Source of the DNA: a virus
Strand: one strand, 5' to 3'
Length of the DNA: 57,627 nt
Virus record (IMG/VR): IMGVR_UViG_3300037847_000264
Location: 1-57,627 of that record
Position numbers and translations under genes: made by a program
The notes under the pieces: model-generated
Seen by the model: only the letters and a program-made list of their open reading frames with translations
What the model was told of the DNA's origin: nothing
Database searches by the model: none
Shown here: positions 26,558-32,774 of the stretch, piece after piece
Position numbering within the stretch: position 1 is the stretch's first letter
Layout: each line of letters begins with the position of its first letter

Positions 26558-26588
26558 ATTATATATAAGCAAACTAAAAGTTAGTCAA
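26558..26588 (-). promoter_or_regulatory. Sigma70-like promoter for the integrase-to-14 kb block
   Basis: On the minus strand TTGACT (26583-26588) is followed by 17 bases and TATATA (26560-26565). An overlapping TATAAT (26558-26563) has a 19-base spacer. Transcription would start near 26553 and give a leader of about 130 bases before the integrase ATG. The region is AT-rich, so some resemblance is expected by chance. Confidence 0.55.
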
Positions 26589-26590
26589 GT

Positions 26591-26605
26591 GTGACAGGTT
26601 GTCAC
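26591..26605. promoter_or_regulatory. Inverted repeat GTGACA-GGT-TGTCAC next to the integrase promoter
   Basis: A perfect 6-bp inverted repeat with a 3-base centre, located three bases upstream of the -35 element and overlapping the stop codon of the peptidase gene. Size and position fit a dimeric regulator site acting on the integrase promoter. Confidence 0.45.
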
Positions 26606-27567
26606 ATATACTTACGCCACGAATCCTCATCCAAATAATTACCTAGATGGTATGTGTCTTGTATACTACACTCTTCCATCAAATCATACGGATTAAATCC
26701 ATAGTCAGCAAGCATCTCACTGATCTCATAAGGATAGTCTTGTACTATATTGTATATAGCTTGGACATTCTCCTTAGATACATGATAGTTACCTCTTGTA
26801 ATACCTGATGACCTACCATAGTAAGGTGCATACTCCATGTCTTTCGGGTCACGAACAAAGACCAACTGCGACCAATCAGCGCACAGTAAAGCAGCAACCA
26901 ACATGTCCAAGTATTGCAAGTCTTGTGTCTCATTGACACCATGCTGACCATAGTAACCAACGCTGATATTAGTACATTCAGGTACTATCAATGAGTACTC
27001 GTTACTGTCTGTGTATGAGCCACCAGTGTCAGGCTTAAGCTGCGGCATGTTTAGTGCCTCTGCAAAAGATAAAGCAAACTCATCTGATGCAGTACGCAAC
27101 CCCATCTGGTGTGTGATCACAGAGTTGTCACCATATCTGTCAAAAGATATAACAGCTCTAGTATATTCCAACCAAGACGGATAGTCCTCTACAAGAGCAA
27201 AGCTACCCTTACAACCAGACTCTTCAGCTGCATGGATAACATACGTACCATCAATACCTGCTTCAATCATACAAAGTATGATGTAGATACCAGTGGTACA
27301 ATCAGCACCCAAACAGTTGGATACCTTGTTGTCAGCTACAGACACTATGTCGTTACTTACCAACAACTTCTGCATTCCACTGTCTTTGTGTACAGTGTCA
27401 TGGTGTGCAGTAAAACACAACTTAGGTGTGTCACCTACCTGATGTATGTAGTTGCCATGCTCATCAGGCAAACCAAACACAGGTTCTAAAAATCTTTTAC
27501 AAAACTGCCTCTGACTTACACTGTCTTGAGGCCGCATGTATCTCAACATTTCAATAATGCTATGCAT
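26602..27567 (-). CDS. M20/M28/M42-type zinc metallopeptidase-like protein
   Basis: A 321-residue protein with all five expected metal ligands in order: His55-X-Asp57 (TAHHDTVH), Asp89 (LGADCTTG), Glu115/Glu116 (HAAEESGCKG), Asp143 (ISFDRYG) and His209 (YYGQHGVNE). Members of this clan are aminopeptidases, tripeptidases or amidohydrolases. The intact ligand set suggests an active enzyme rather than a relic. It is unusual among phage early genes. It overlaps the Cys-rich 531-residue gene by eight bases. The substrate is unknown; it may be a host peptide or a conjugate. Confidence 0.75.
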   Translation of the reverse strand: MHSIIEMLRYMRPQDSVSQRQFCKRFLEPVFGLPDEHGNYIHQVGDTPKLCFTAHHDTVHKDSGMQKLLVSNDIVSVADNKVSNCLGADCTTGIYIILCMIEAGIDGTYVIHAAEESGCKGSFALVEDYPSWLEYTRAVISFDRYGDNSVITHQMGLRTASDEFALSFAEALNMPQLKPDTGGSYTDSNEYSLIVPECTNISVGYYGQHGVNETQDLQYLDMLVAALLCADWSQLVFVRDPKDMEYAPYYGRSSGITRGNYHVSKENVQAIYNIVQDYPYEISEMLADYGFNPYDLMEECSIQDTYHLGNYLDEDSWRKYM

Positions 27568-29155
27568 CTTTTCTCTCTCCTTTTAATTCCCAAACATCAT
27601 TGTCTGGGTTCTTTACATACCCATCGTTCTTTGCTTCATCAATGGATATGTCATGACCATCTTCGGTCATAGCCATTTGATCTAGGGGATACCACTCATT
27701 GTCAAAGTCAGACTCAAAGTAATCACTTAGTAATGTCTCTGGTATCCAGTCACTTTCATACTCTGACCAAACGCAGCAATCAGCGTGCCACCACTCACCA
27801 TCAACCTCTGAGTAACAGAATGTATCTCCATCGGTTTCCCACTCAGCAACTCTTTCTGTATCTGGTTGACCGTTTCTCAGGAAGTACACTGTCATCATAG
27901 CACTGTCATGCACATGCTCTCCTGCATACTCACAGTAGCTGTGAGTGTCATAGTAACAATCCTCACAGTAATGCTCGTCAGTACTCTCTGAGTAGTAGTA
28001 AGCATCCTCATTCAACCCCACATTACAACAGCTACAGTTAGTGTAGTGACCACCAAGTACACCGCTGTAACAGGTAGCATCAATCTCACCATCTTCACAG
28101 ACAACTAGGTGTTCACCATCATCATGCAGTGCCTGTGGAGATAGGTCTAAGTAAGGTGCGACAAAGCTATCCTCATCATGTACGATACGAGTTAGCCTAG
28201 CGCCATCCCAAGTAGCACTACCTGCCATTACAGCACCCTCGCTAGAGAGATGGTTCTCTATCATACTGATAGCTTGCTCTGACACGCCATAGATTGGCCC
28301 TGCCTGTGGTGCATCCAAGTGTGTAGCTACCACACACCTACCTGCAACCAAGTCATTCTGATCTAGTACATAGATAATCTTGAAGTCACCACTAGCATAT
28401 ACCTCAGCAGGATGTACTTGAAGATGATCAAAGTCATAACGCATACAGCTGTGAGCCATATGTTTTCTAGACCAAGTAGTATTTACATTCTCATTCTCAG
28501 ACTGCTCACCTGCATATGCAAGATAAAATTTAGCAGGTTCTGTTGACTCATGTACAGTAAGTTTACGAGGTGCAAACCTCTGCAAGAATCCATCGGTAAT
28601 ACCGATCAAAGTCTTGTGATCCAACTCAGGAAACATCAGACTGATTGCACGACCAGGTTTCATAGCCACCTCACGATTATCATCACGATCCTTGTGAGAT
28701 TGAAACACCTTGATCTTACCCTTATACTTGTCGGAACGTCTGGCATTGAATGCCCGTATACGACACATTACTTTGATCTTATCAAGGTGGTCAACACCAG
28801 AAAACAAAGGTACAATTTGCGTCTGTAGCCACAGCTGAAAATCAGTATCGTTCTCCTGACCAACCATAAACTCTCTGTAATCACCCCACTCTTGCAATAC
28901 TTTATCACTTTCATCAGGGTCTTTACGGTATTGTTTTTTAACAACAAATCCGTGGTCAGTAGGTTTAACTACATAGACTTGACTTGTGTCCGATAGTTGA
29001 ACACGACCACTGAAAGGGACATCACTATCAGTAGCGTCCCATTCAATATCATCAAACAAATGTGGTTGATATGGTACAAGTTTTTCAAAGAGTGCATCAC
29101 CGAAGTGATCTTTGATTTTGTTACCATCCACAGGTACAAGAGTATAATTAGCCAT
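27560..29155 (-). CDS. Large early protein with Cys-rich zinc-binding region, 531 aa
   Basis: It starts at ATG 29155 with GGAGGT upstream. Residues 1-340 look like a mixed alpha/beta globular region without a known motif. Residues about 350-420 hold many Cys/His: CCEDG-like pairs, NCSCC, HYCEDCYYDTHSYCEYAGEH, suggesting two or more zinc-binding knuckles. The rest is acidic and Trp-rich (ESDFDNEWYPLDQM). I do not recognise the family. Placed early, upstream of integrase and replication genes, it may take over a host function. Confidence 0.7.
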   Translation of the reverse strand: MANYTLVPVDGNKIKDHFGDALFEKLVPYQPHLFDDIEWDATDSDVPFSGRVQLSDTSQVYVVKPTDHGFVVKKQYRKDPDESDKVLQEWGDYREFMVGQENDTDFQLWLQTQIVPLFSGVDHLDKIKVMCRIRAFNARRSDKYKGKIKVFQSHKDRDDNREVAMKPGRAISLMFPELDHKTLIGITDGFLQRFAPRKLTVHESTEPAKFYLAYAGEQSENENVNTTWSRKHMAHSCMRYDFDHLQVHPAEVYASGDFKIIYVLDQNDLVAGRCVVATHLDAPQAGPIYGVSEQAISMIENHLSSEGAVMAGSATWDGARLTRIVHDEDSFVAPYLDLSPQALHDDGEHLVVCEDGEIDATCYSGVLGGHYTNCSCCNVGLNEDAYYYSESTDEHYCEDCYYDTHSYCEYAGEHVHDSAMMTVYFLRNGQPDTERVAEWETDGDTFCYSEVDGEWWHADCCVWSEYESDWIPETLLSDYFESDFDNEWYPLDQMAMTEDGHDISIDEAKNDGYVKNPDNDVWELKGERKDA

Positions 29156-29156
29156 A

Positions 29157-29648
29157 TTAAGACCTCCAATCTGGCTCCTTACCCCAACGCCAAGTCAAGG
29201 TAATATTACGTTCTTTCCAACGATCATTCATGTACATACGATACGCTTGATGCACATCATCGACATCTGAATAATCCACTCCACGTTCTAAATTCCTAGC
29301 ACAGTTTGCAAACGGTGTCAAGTATTCATCTGGAAAGTCACCGTTGTCTGCATACTTTTGGAACTCAGGTATAAGTCGGGCAGACTTGTGTTCGCCAGAC
29401 TTTTGATTGAATAGCCAACTCATGTGGTGTAACAGCCACTGAAAGTTAGCACGAGATTTCCTTGCCCATTTACTACATGGATGATTGATATAAGCCAGTT
29501 TGTATACAGGCAAGGTTGTGTCAGGATCAAGCCAACGTACTGCGGTGGACAACATCTGTGCAGACTCAAGAATCATCTTGTTCTTACGGACATCATCCAA
29601 CCACAGTGCGGATTGCATCGGACACTTGTCGAATGCGAATATATTCAT
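29157..29648 (-). CDS. Conserved phage protein of unknown function, 163 aa
   Basis: It begins MNIFAFDKCPMQSALWLDD followed by KNKMILESAQMLSTAVRWLD, NHPCSKWARKSRANFQWLL and a late NDRWKERNITLTWR. I recognise this pattern from a protein family spread through T4-like and other marine phages, but its function is not established. The invariant-looking Cys, Trp and His residues (NHPC, HHMSWLF) suggest a ligand or metal site. It starts eight bases downstream of the HTH gene. Confidence 0.7.
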   Translation of the reverse strand: MNIFAFDKCPMQSALWLDDVRKNKMILESAQMLSTAVRWLDPDTTLPVYKLAYINHPCSKWARKSRANFQWLLHHMSWLFNQKSGEHKSARLIPEFQKYADNGDFPDEYLTPFANCARNLERGVDYSDVDDVHQAYRMYMNDRWKERNITLTWRWGKEPDWRS

Positions 29649-29656
29649 AGCACCTC

Positions 29657-30049
29657 CTAGTTGTCAAACCCTCGTAACTTTATAACAGGGTTCTTTGCTT
29701 GCGGTGGAATTGCATCACCAATGTCATACAACTTATTCTTTAACCATTGCATATCCAAATTCGAATTGGTCAGGCGAGTTTCAAGTTCTGTAATACGATC
29801 TTTCAACTCAGTATTTTCTTTCTTAGTAATCAAGAAAGACTTACTCTTACGTTTCTGCACAGTGGGTTGCAAGTCTTCAGTATACAAATTGTAATTAAAA
29901 ATCTTGTTGCGATACCCAAGAGTAGCTCGCCAATTCTGTAAGGTATTTCTTTCGATACCATACTTTTCAATAGTCTGAACACCAGTGTGATTGTCGTAAT
30001 ACTTACACACCTCATGCTTAAACTCATTCGAATAATTTTTATACGCCAT
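29657..30049 (-). CDS. IS3/IS911 OrfA-like helix-turn-helix protein with coiled coil
   Basis: A 130-residue protein. Residues 1-45 match the transposase OrfA HTH (YSNEFKHEVCKYY ... GVQTIEKYGIERNTLQNWR). Residues 75-105 form a leucine-zipper-like coiled coil (KENTELKDRITELETRL). The layout is that of IS3-family OrfA, but no OrfB, inverted repeats or frameshift window follow, and it is embedded in an unbroken phage operon. I infer a domesticated DNA-binding regulator rather than an active element. Confidence 0.72.
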   Translation of the reverse strand: MAYKNYSNEFKHEVCKYYDNHTGVQTIEKYGIERNTLQNWRATLGYRNKIFNYNLYTEDLQPTVQKRKSKSFLITKKENTELKDRITELETRLTNSNLDMQWLKNKLYDIGDAIPPQAKNPVIKLRGFDN

Positions 30050-30064
30050 GATATTTACTCCTCT

Positions 30065-30274
30065 CTATAGATTATCATTGACCATTCTGTAAACAATACT
30101 GTTTACATTTTTGGTATCGCCATTAGGTAATAGCAATTCCAAATCCATATCGGTATGACCGAAATCCTCATCATCTTTTTTCAGACGACATACAATCTCA
30201 TTAAGACTGTGACCTTCCTCATTGACAGGCATTGCACCACCCTCAGTGTCGTACCATCCATTTAATTCCATCAT
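30065..30274 (-). CDS. Small acidic early protein, 69 aa
   Basis: Start at ATG 30274 with AAGGA about 12 bases before it. The product (MMELNGWYDTEGGAMPVNEE ... DMDLELLLPNGDTKNVNSIV) is acidic and compact. It is coupled to the 37-residue gene upstream through an AAATGA overlap. Small acidic early proteins often bind host enzymes, but I see no motif that shows this. Confidence 0.6.
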   Translation of the reverse strand: MMELNGWYDTEGGAMPVNEEGHSLNEIVCRLKKDDEDFGHTDMDLELLLPNGDTKNVNSIVYRMVNDNL

Positions 30275-30384
30275 TTCATTAATCCTTCACAAATTCTGCG
30301 GTCAGTGGATATGATAACGATCTTACCATTGTCATCATACAGTATCCACTTTCTACCACGTTGCACCAATGTCATTATATCCAT
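30271..30384 (-). CDS. Very small early protein, 37 aa
   Basis: A GGAGG ribosome site lies 4 bases before ATG 30384. The ORF reads MDIMTLVQRGRKWILYDDNG, continues KIVIISTDRR and ICEGLMK, and ends with TGA overlapping the next gene's ATG. Its ATG overlaps the TGA of the upstream 71-residue gene. Strong ribosome site and overlaps at both ends support translation. A predicted beta hairpin; function unknown. Confidence 0.6.
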   Translation of the reverse strand: MDIMTLVQRGRKWILYDDNGKIVIISTDRRICEGLMK

Positions 30385-30599
30385 CACTCCTCCTCAATCC
30401 AAGCACGAGCATTATACCTACATCTTGCAGCCCACTTACGTTCTTCAAGCGTAGCTTCTCGTGCATCCTCATCCCATTCCATCATCTGACCAACGCTATC
30501 CCATCCAAGATCAGCCCTATCGGGGTCTGGATCATCGGTCAGGCGTCCATCAGGTTGTTCATAGAACGGCCATGAATCACTTGTAATGTACATTTTCAT
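30384..30599 (-). CDS. Small acidic early protein, 71 aa
   Basis: The product (MKMYITSDSWPFYEQPDGRL ... DEDAREATLEERKWAARCRY) has an acidic, aromatic N-terminal half and a helical, Arg/Trp-containing C-terminal half. GGAGGT lies 5 bases before the ATG. It lies just downstream of the tRNA gene and is coupled to the 37-residue ORF. No family recognised. Confidence 0.6.
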   Translation of the reverse strand: MKMYITSDSWPFYEQPDGRLTDDPDPDRADLGWDSVGQMMEWDEDAREATLEERKWAARCRYNARAWIEEE

Positions 30600-30617
30600 A
30601 GTACACCTCCATAAAAT

Positions 30618-30691
30618 TGGCAGGGGTTGTAGGAATCGAACCTACAGCGATGGGTTTGGAATCCATCGTGTTACCATTACACCAAACCCCT
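30618..30691 (-). tRNA. tRNA-Trp (anticodon CCA)
   Basis: On the minus strand a 74-base cloverleaf begins AGGGGTT and closes with AACCCCT, discriminator G and encoded CCA. The D arm is GTGT/ACAC, the T arm GTAGG-TTCGATT-CCTAC. The anticodon loop TTCCAAA gives CCA (UGG codon, Trp). The anticodon stem ATGGA/CCCAT has an A-C pair next to the loop. Acceptor and discriminator agree with bacterial tRNA-Trp. It sits between early genes of the same strand, so it is co-transcribed and processed out. Confidence 0.85.
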
Positions 30692-30743
30692 AACATAGGT
30701 ATAGGAAAGCACCCCATGCAATCACAGGGTACTCATCCAATAC

Positions 30744-31241
30744 TCACGCAATGATAGCTTTGAGTGCTTTGATCTTGTCTGCATCGACAACATCACCATC
30801 TTGCAAACCATCTTGACGCCGCTTGTCTGCACGTGCAATCAGTGCAGCAATCATGTCGTCAAGGTTCATGGGTTTGTACTCAGGTTCTTTCTTGAACTCC
30901 CAGAATGGCGTAGCACATGCAGCCTTAGCATCATCAAGAGAAATCTTGGTGCGCTTCGCATGATAGGCAAAGCATGAATTGTCAGCGTCCCACACGAATG
31001 TGGCATAAGCCTCAACCCAAGCTTTGAACGCATTAGCACGAGCCATACTTGGTATAGCTGCAAGCAATGCATTCATCTGACGAACAGCAACAGACACGTC
31101 ACTGCTCTCATGCCATCGACGAACGATAGAACAAGCAGTACGGTGGATGTCCTTCTGAATAGACTTTCCACGCTTACTGATTGAAGCAATCATATCATCA
31201 ATCTTTGCATCGGTAGTAATAAGAGAAATTTTAGTAGCCAT
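30744..31241 (-). CDS. Conserved phage early protein, 165 aa
   Basis: I start at ATG 31241 because GGAGG stands 5 bases upstream, although the frame stays open to 31430. The protein (MATKISLITTDAKIDDMIAS ... SISKRGKSIQKDIHRTACSI) is helical, with a Trp/Phe-rich centre (AFKAWVEAYATFVWDADN) and a basic C-terminus. It is the promoter-proximal recognised gene of the minus-strand early block. Similar proteins occur in T7-like phages; function is not known to me. Confidence 0.68.
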   Translation of the reverse strand: MATKISLITTDAKIDDMIASISKRGKSIQKDIHRTACSIVRRWHESSDVSVAVRQMNALLAAIPSMARANAFKAWVEAYATFVWDADNSCFAYHAKRTKISLDDAKAACATPFWEFKKEPEYKPMNLDDMIAALIARADKRRQDGLQDGDVVDADKIKALKAIIA

Positions 31242-31395
31242 GTAAACCTCCAACGATATAGCCAAACACCATGCACTCACCATGAATGCACAGTGCAAGC
31301 TATACCGTAGGCCACGCACAAACCACAGTGTACGCAAAGTACCATTTACAAAAAATATTCCATGTAAACAGGTACTAATGTTTGCAGGTTCTCTA

Positions 31396-31566
31396 CTAAC
31401 TCGAACACGTTTTTCGGTAATTGCAAACATAAGCTACGTGGCCTATGGGTTCACTTGCATAACAATGGGTGCAGGTCTCAGCAGGTGCGTAGCATGTGTC
31501 GCACTTATCCCATTGCAATAATATTGCTATCCGAAACGGACGGTCATTTTGCAGGTTGACAGGCAT
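31396..31566 (-). CDS. Possible small CxxC-CxxC protein, 56 aa
   Basis: An ORF from ATG 31566 with AGGA about 10 bases upstream. The product has Cys22-X2-Cys25 and Cys32-X2-Cys35 (KCDTCYAPAETCTHCY), a zinc-knuckle-like spacing, plus two more Cys. It overlaps a short open stretch in another frame and contains a DNA palindrome at 31515-31527, so it may be non-coding. I give it low weight. Confidence 0.3.
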   Translation of the reverse strand: MPVNLQNDRPFRIAILLQWDKCDTCYAPAETCTHCYASEPIGHVAYVCNYRKTCSS

Positions 31567-31700
31567 CGCATAACGTTCCTGACCAATCAGGTAACGCACT
31601 TGCACTGATGCAAACGCACTGCAATATCGCATCCGATATACTTACTGTCCACCCTGAACCAATCCAAGCATTAGGCATGGCTCAGGCCTTACGGCACTGT

Positions 31701-31731
31701 CTTATTGGGCATCCTTCTAGCCACCAATAAG
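31701..31731. repeat. Hairpin CTTATTGG ... CCAATAAG
   Basis: A perfect 8-bp inverted repeat (31701-31708 and 31724-31731) around a 15-base loop. There is no T-run on either side, so it is not a standard terminator. Confidence 0.6.
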
Positions 31732-31740
31732 TATACGGTA

Positions 31741-31752
31741 CACCCTAGGGTG
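31741..31752. repeat. 12-bp perfect palindrome CACCCTAGGGTG
   Basis: A perfect self-complementary 12-mer, 9 bases to the right of the preceding hairpin. It could be a dimeric protein site or part of a cruciform. Confidence 0.6.
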
Positions 31753-31886
31753 CTATAGTCACTCTTTACGGTAGGTTCACCCGTCTGGCTGTGATAACCA
31801 GTAATATTGTGAAAACAGAATACCAAATAAGAATAAGAAATAAACAAAAAAGAATTGTTTAAAATCAAAGACTTAGAAAAAAAGTT

Positions 31887-31906
31887 ATATTCAGTAAAAT
31901 GAATAT
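31887..31906. promoter_or_regulatory. ATATTCA-N6-TGAATAT palindrome, site 1
   Basis: A perfect 7-bp inverted repeat with a 6-base centre. The same arms recur at 32022-32049 and 32193-32204, so this looks like one of a family of sites for a dimeric binder. Confidence 0.55.
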
Positions 31907-31960
31907 GATCACCTGAGCCTGACCAAATTCACGTTTTGTTCTCTTGATGTTCTATGTTAG

Positions 31961-31982
31961 TGATTCGTTCATGATTCGTTCT
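31961..31982. repeat. Two tandem 11-bp repeats TGATTCGTTC(A/T)
   Basis: TGATTCGTTCA is followed at once by TGATTCGTTCT. The 11-bp period is one helical turn, which places both copies on the same face of the DNA, as for cooperative binding. Confidence 0.6.
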
Positions 31983-32021
31983 CTTTTATTATATATAATG
32001 TGTCGGGTAGCTATGGGGTAT

Positions 32022-32049
32022 ATATTCAAGTATATGAATGTTTGAATAT
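32022..32049. promoter_or_regulatory. ATATTCAA-N12-TTGAATAT palindrome, site 2
   Basis: A perfect 8-bp inverted repeat. The arms repeat those of sites 1 and 3. A further ATATGAAT lies inside the spacer. Confidence 0.55.
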
Positions 32050-32063
32050 GTTGTAATTCCTAG

Positions 32064-32080
32064 TTGCGAATGAGTCGCAA
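32064..32080. repeat. Hairpin TTGCGA-ATGAG-TCGCAA
   Basis: A perfect 6-bp stem with a 5-base loop, in otherwise AT-rich sequence 15 bases right of ATATTC site 2. No T-run follows. Confidence 0.5.
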
Positions 32081-32184
32081 TTTCAAGAATACTTTATGTT
32101 TTTAGTAAGGTATTATTGTTTTATAATACTATATTGTGTAAATTATGTAATAAATACAATGTATTAACCTAATAAATTAGTGTC

Positions 32185-32204
32185 ATATTCACATATTCGA
32201 ATAT
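32185..32204. promoter_or_regulatory. ATATTC half-site plus ATATTCGAATAT palindrome, site 3
   Basis: A perfect 12-bp palindrome at 32193-32204 with an extra ATATTC at 32185-32190 and TTGAAT just to the right. It shares arms with sites 1 and 2. Confidence 0.55.
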
Positions 32205-32394
32205 TTGAATGTATTGATTGGGATAGGCATGGGACATACGGGGGGTATGGGATACGTATATACCCAGAATGACAGAAATTAGGAATTTAAAGTCTGTTAA
32301 CCACAATGAAATATCTACATGTTATACTATAACACCTTTATTTTATTAAATATATCAGTAGTATTGACCTATATTATGTAAATACTGTAGGAAG

Positions 32395-32441
32395 CCCCAG
32401 GAATTACGTTATCTCTCCACACAATGTGGGGTAGCCTGGGG
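32395..32441. repeat. Nested hairpin CCCCAGG ... CCTGGGG around CCACA-CAA-TGTGG
   Basis: The outer arms at 32395-32401 and 32435-32441 are perfectly complementary over 7 bp. An inner 5-bp hairpin lies at 32417-32429. It could form a cruciform, or a structured RNA if transcribed. It lies upstream of the 32566 promoter, so the main plus-strand transcript would not contain it. Confidence 0.55.
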
Positions 32442-32473
32442 GGTATCTTAGGTTATTCTGGGGGCATCTCAGG
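32436..32473. repeat. GC-rich direct repeat CTGGGGG(G)YATCTYAGG, two copies
   Basis: Copies at 32436-32452 and 32458-32473 are spaced 22 bp, two helical turns, in AT-rich surroundings. The first copy shares its left end with the nested hairpin. Iteron-like appearance, but only two copies are present. Confidence 0.55.
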
Positions 32474-32565
32474 AACTCTGACAGCTATTTTGCAGTGTTA
32501 CCCAATATATACGACATAATGGGGACACGTAATCAATAAATATTAAAAATATTTTGTCGTACCCC

Positions 32566-32595
32566 TTGACAGCGGGGCATAAAGTAATATATAAT
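32566..32595 (+). promoter_or_regulatory. Near-perfect sigma70 promoter for the plus-strand block
   Basis: TTGACA (32566-32571), an 18-base spacer, and TATAAT (32590-32595). Both hexamers match consensus. Transcription would start near 32602 and run into the gene at 32775. This is the strongest host-type promoter I see in the window. Confidence 0.8.
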
Positions 32596-32741
32596 ATACT
32601 TAATGTAATACATTACGCTTAACTTTAACTTTATTACTACTTTAATATAATAGTAATATTAATACTTATAGTAATACTTATAGTAATACTTCTAGTATGT
32701 ACACTCGATCTAACTTTTTTCTGTCGTATCAAGAAAAAGTA

Positions 32742-32769
32742 TTGACCTTAGTAGTTAAAAAGGTATAAC
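32742..32769 (+). promoter_or_regulatory. Promoter with TATAACTA -10, possibly giving a leaderless message
   Basis: TTGACC (32742-32747), a 16-base spacer, TATAAC (32764-32769). The -10 box continues to TATAACTA, as at 37880 and 48580. A start 6-7 bases downstream would fall on the ATG at 32775. Confidence 0.5.
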
Positions 32770-32774
32770 TAAGG

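Larger units (their letters stand above)
31567..32774. promoter_or_regulatory. Divergent control region without convincing genes; origin candidate
   Basis: About 1.2 kb between the minus-strand early block and the plus-strand block, with no ORF having a ribosome site. The left third has balanced base composition with hairpins; from 31800 it is very AT-rich except for a G/C island at 32220-32475. It holds tandem repeats, three ATATTC/GAATAT palindromes, a GC-rich direct repeat, a nested hairpin and a near-perfect sigma70 promoter at its right end. I infer transcription control and possibly the origin of replication; no known iteron or DnaA box set is obvious. Confidence 0.7.

Noticed and set aside
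30618-30691. tRNA-Gly (anticodon TCC) reading of the tRNA
   Set aside because: Shifting the loop to ATTCCAA breaks two pairs of the anticodon stem; the acceptor and discriminator match tRNA-Trp.
31242-31430. N-terminal extension of the 165-residue early protein up to 31430
   Set aside because: The frame stays open, but GGAGG sits 5 bases before the 31241 ATG and the extension is Cys/Trp-rich and unlike the rest.
31567-32774. CRISPR array or tandem repeat array
   Set aside because: Repeats here are few, short and of several kinds, without equal spacers; no cas1/cas2 genes.
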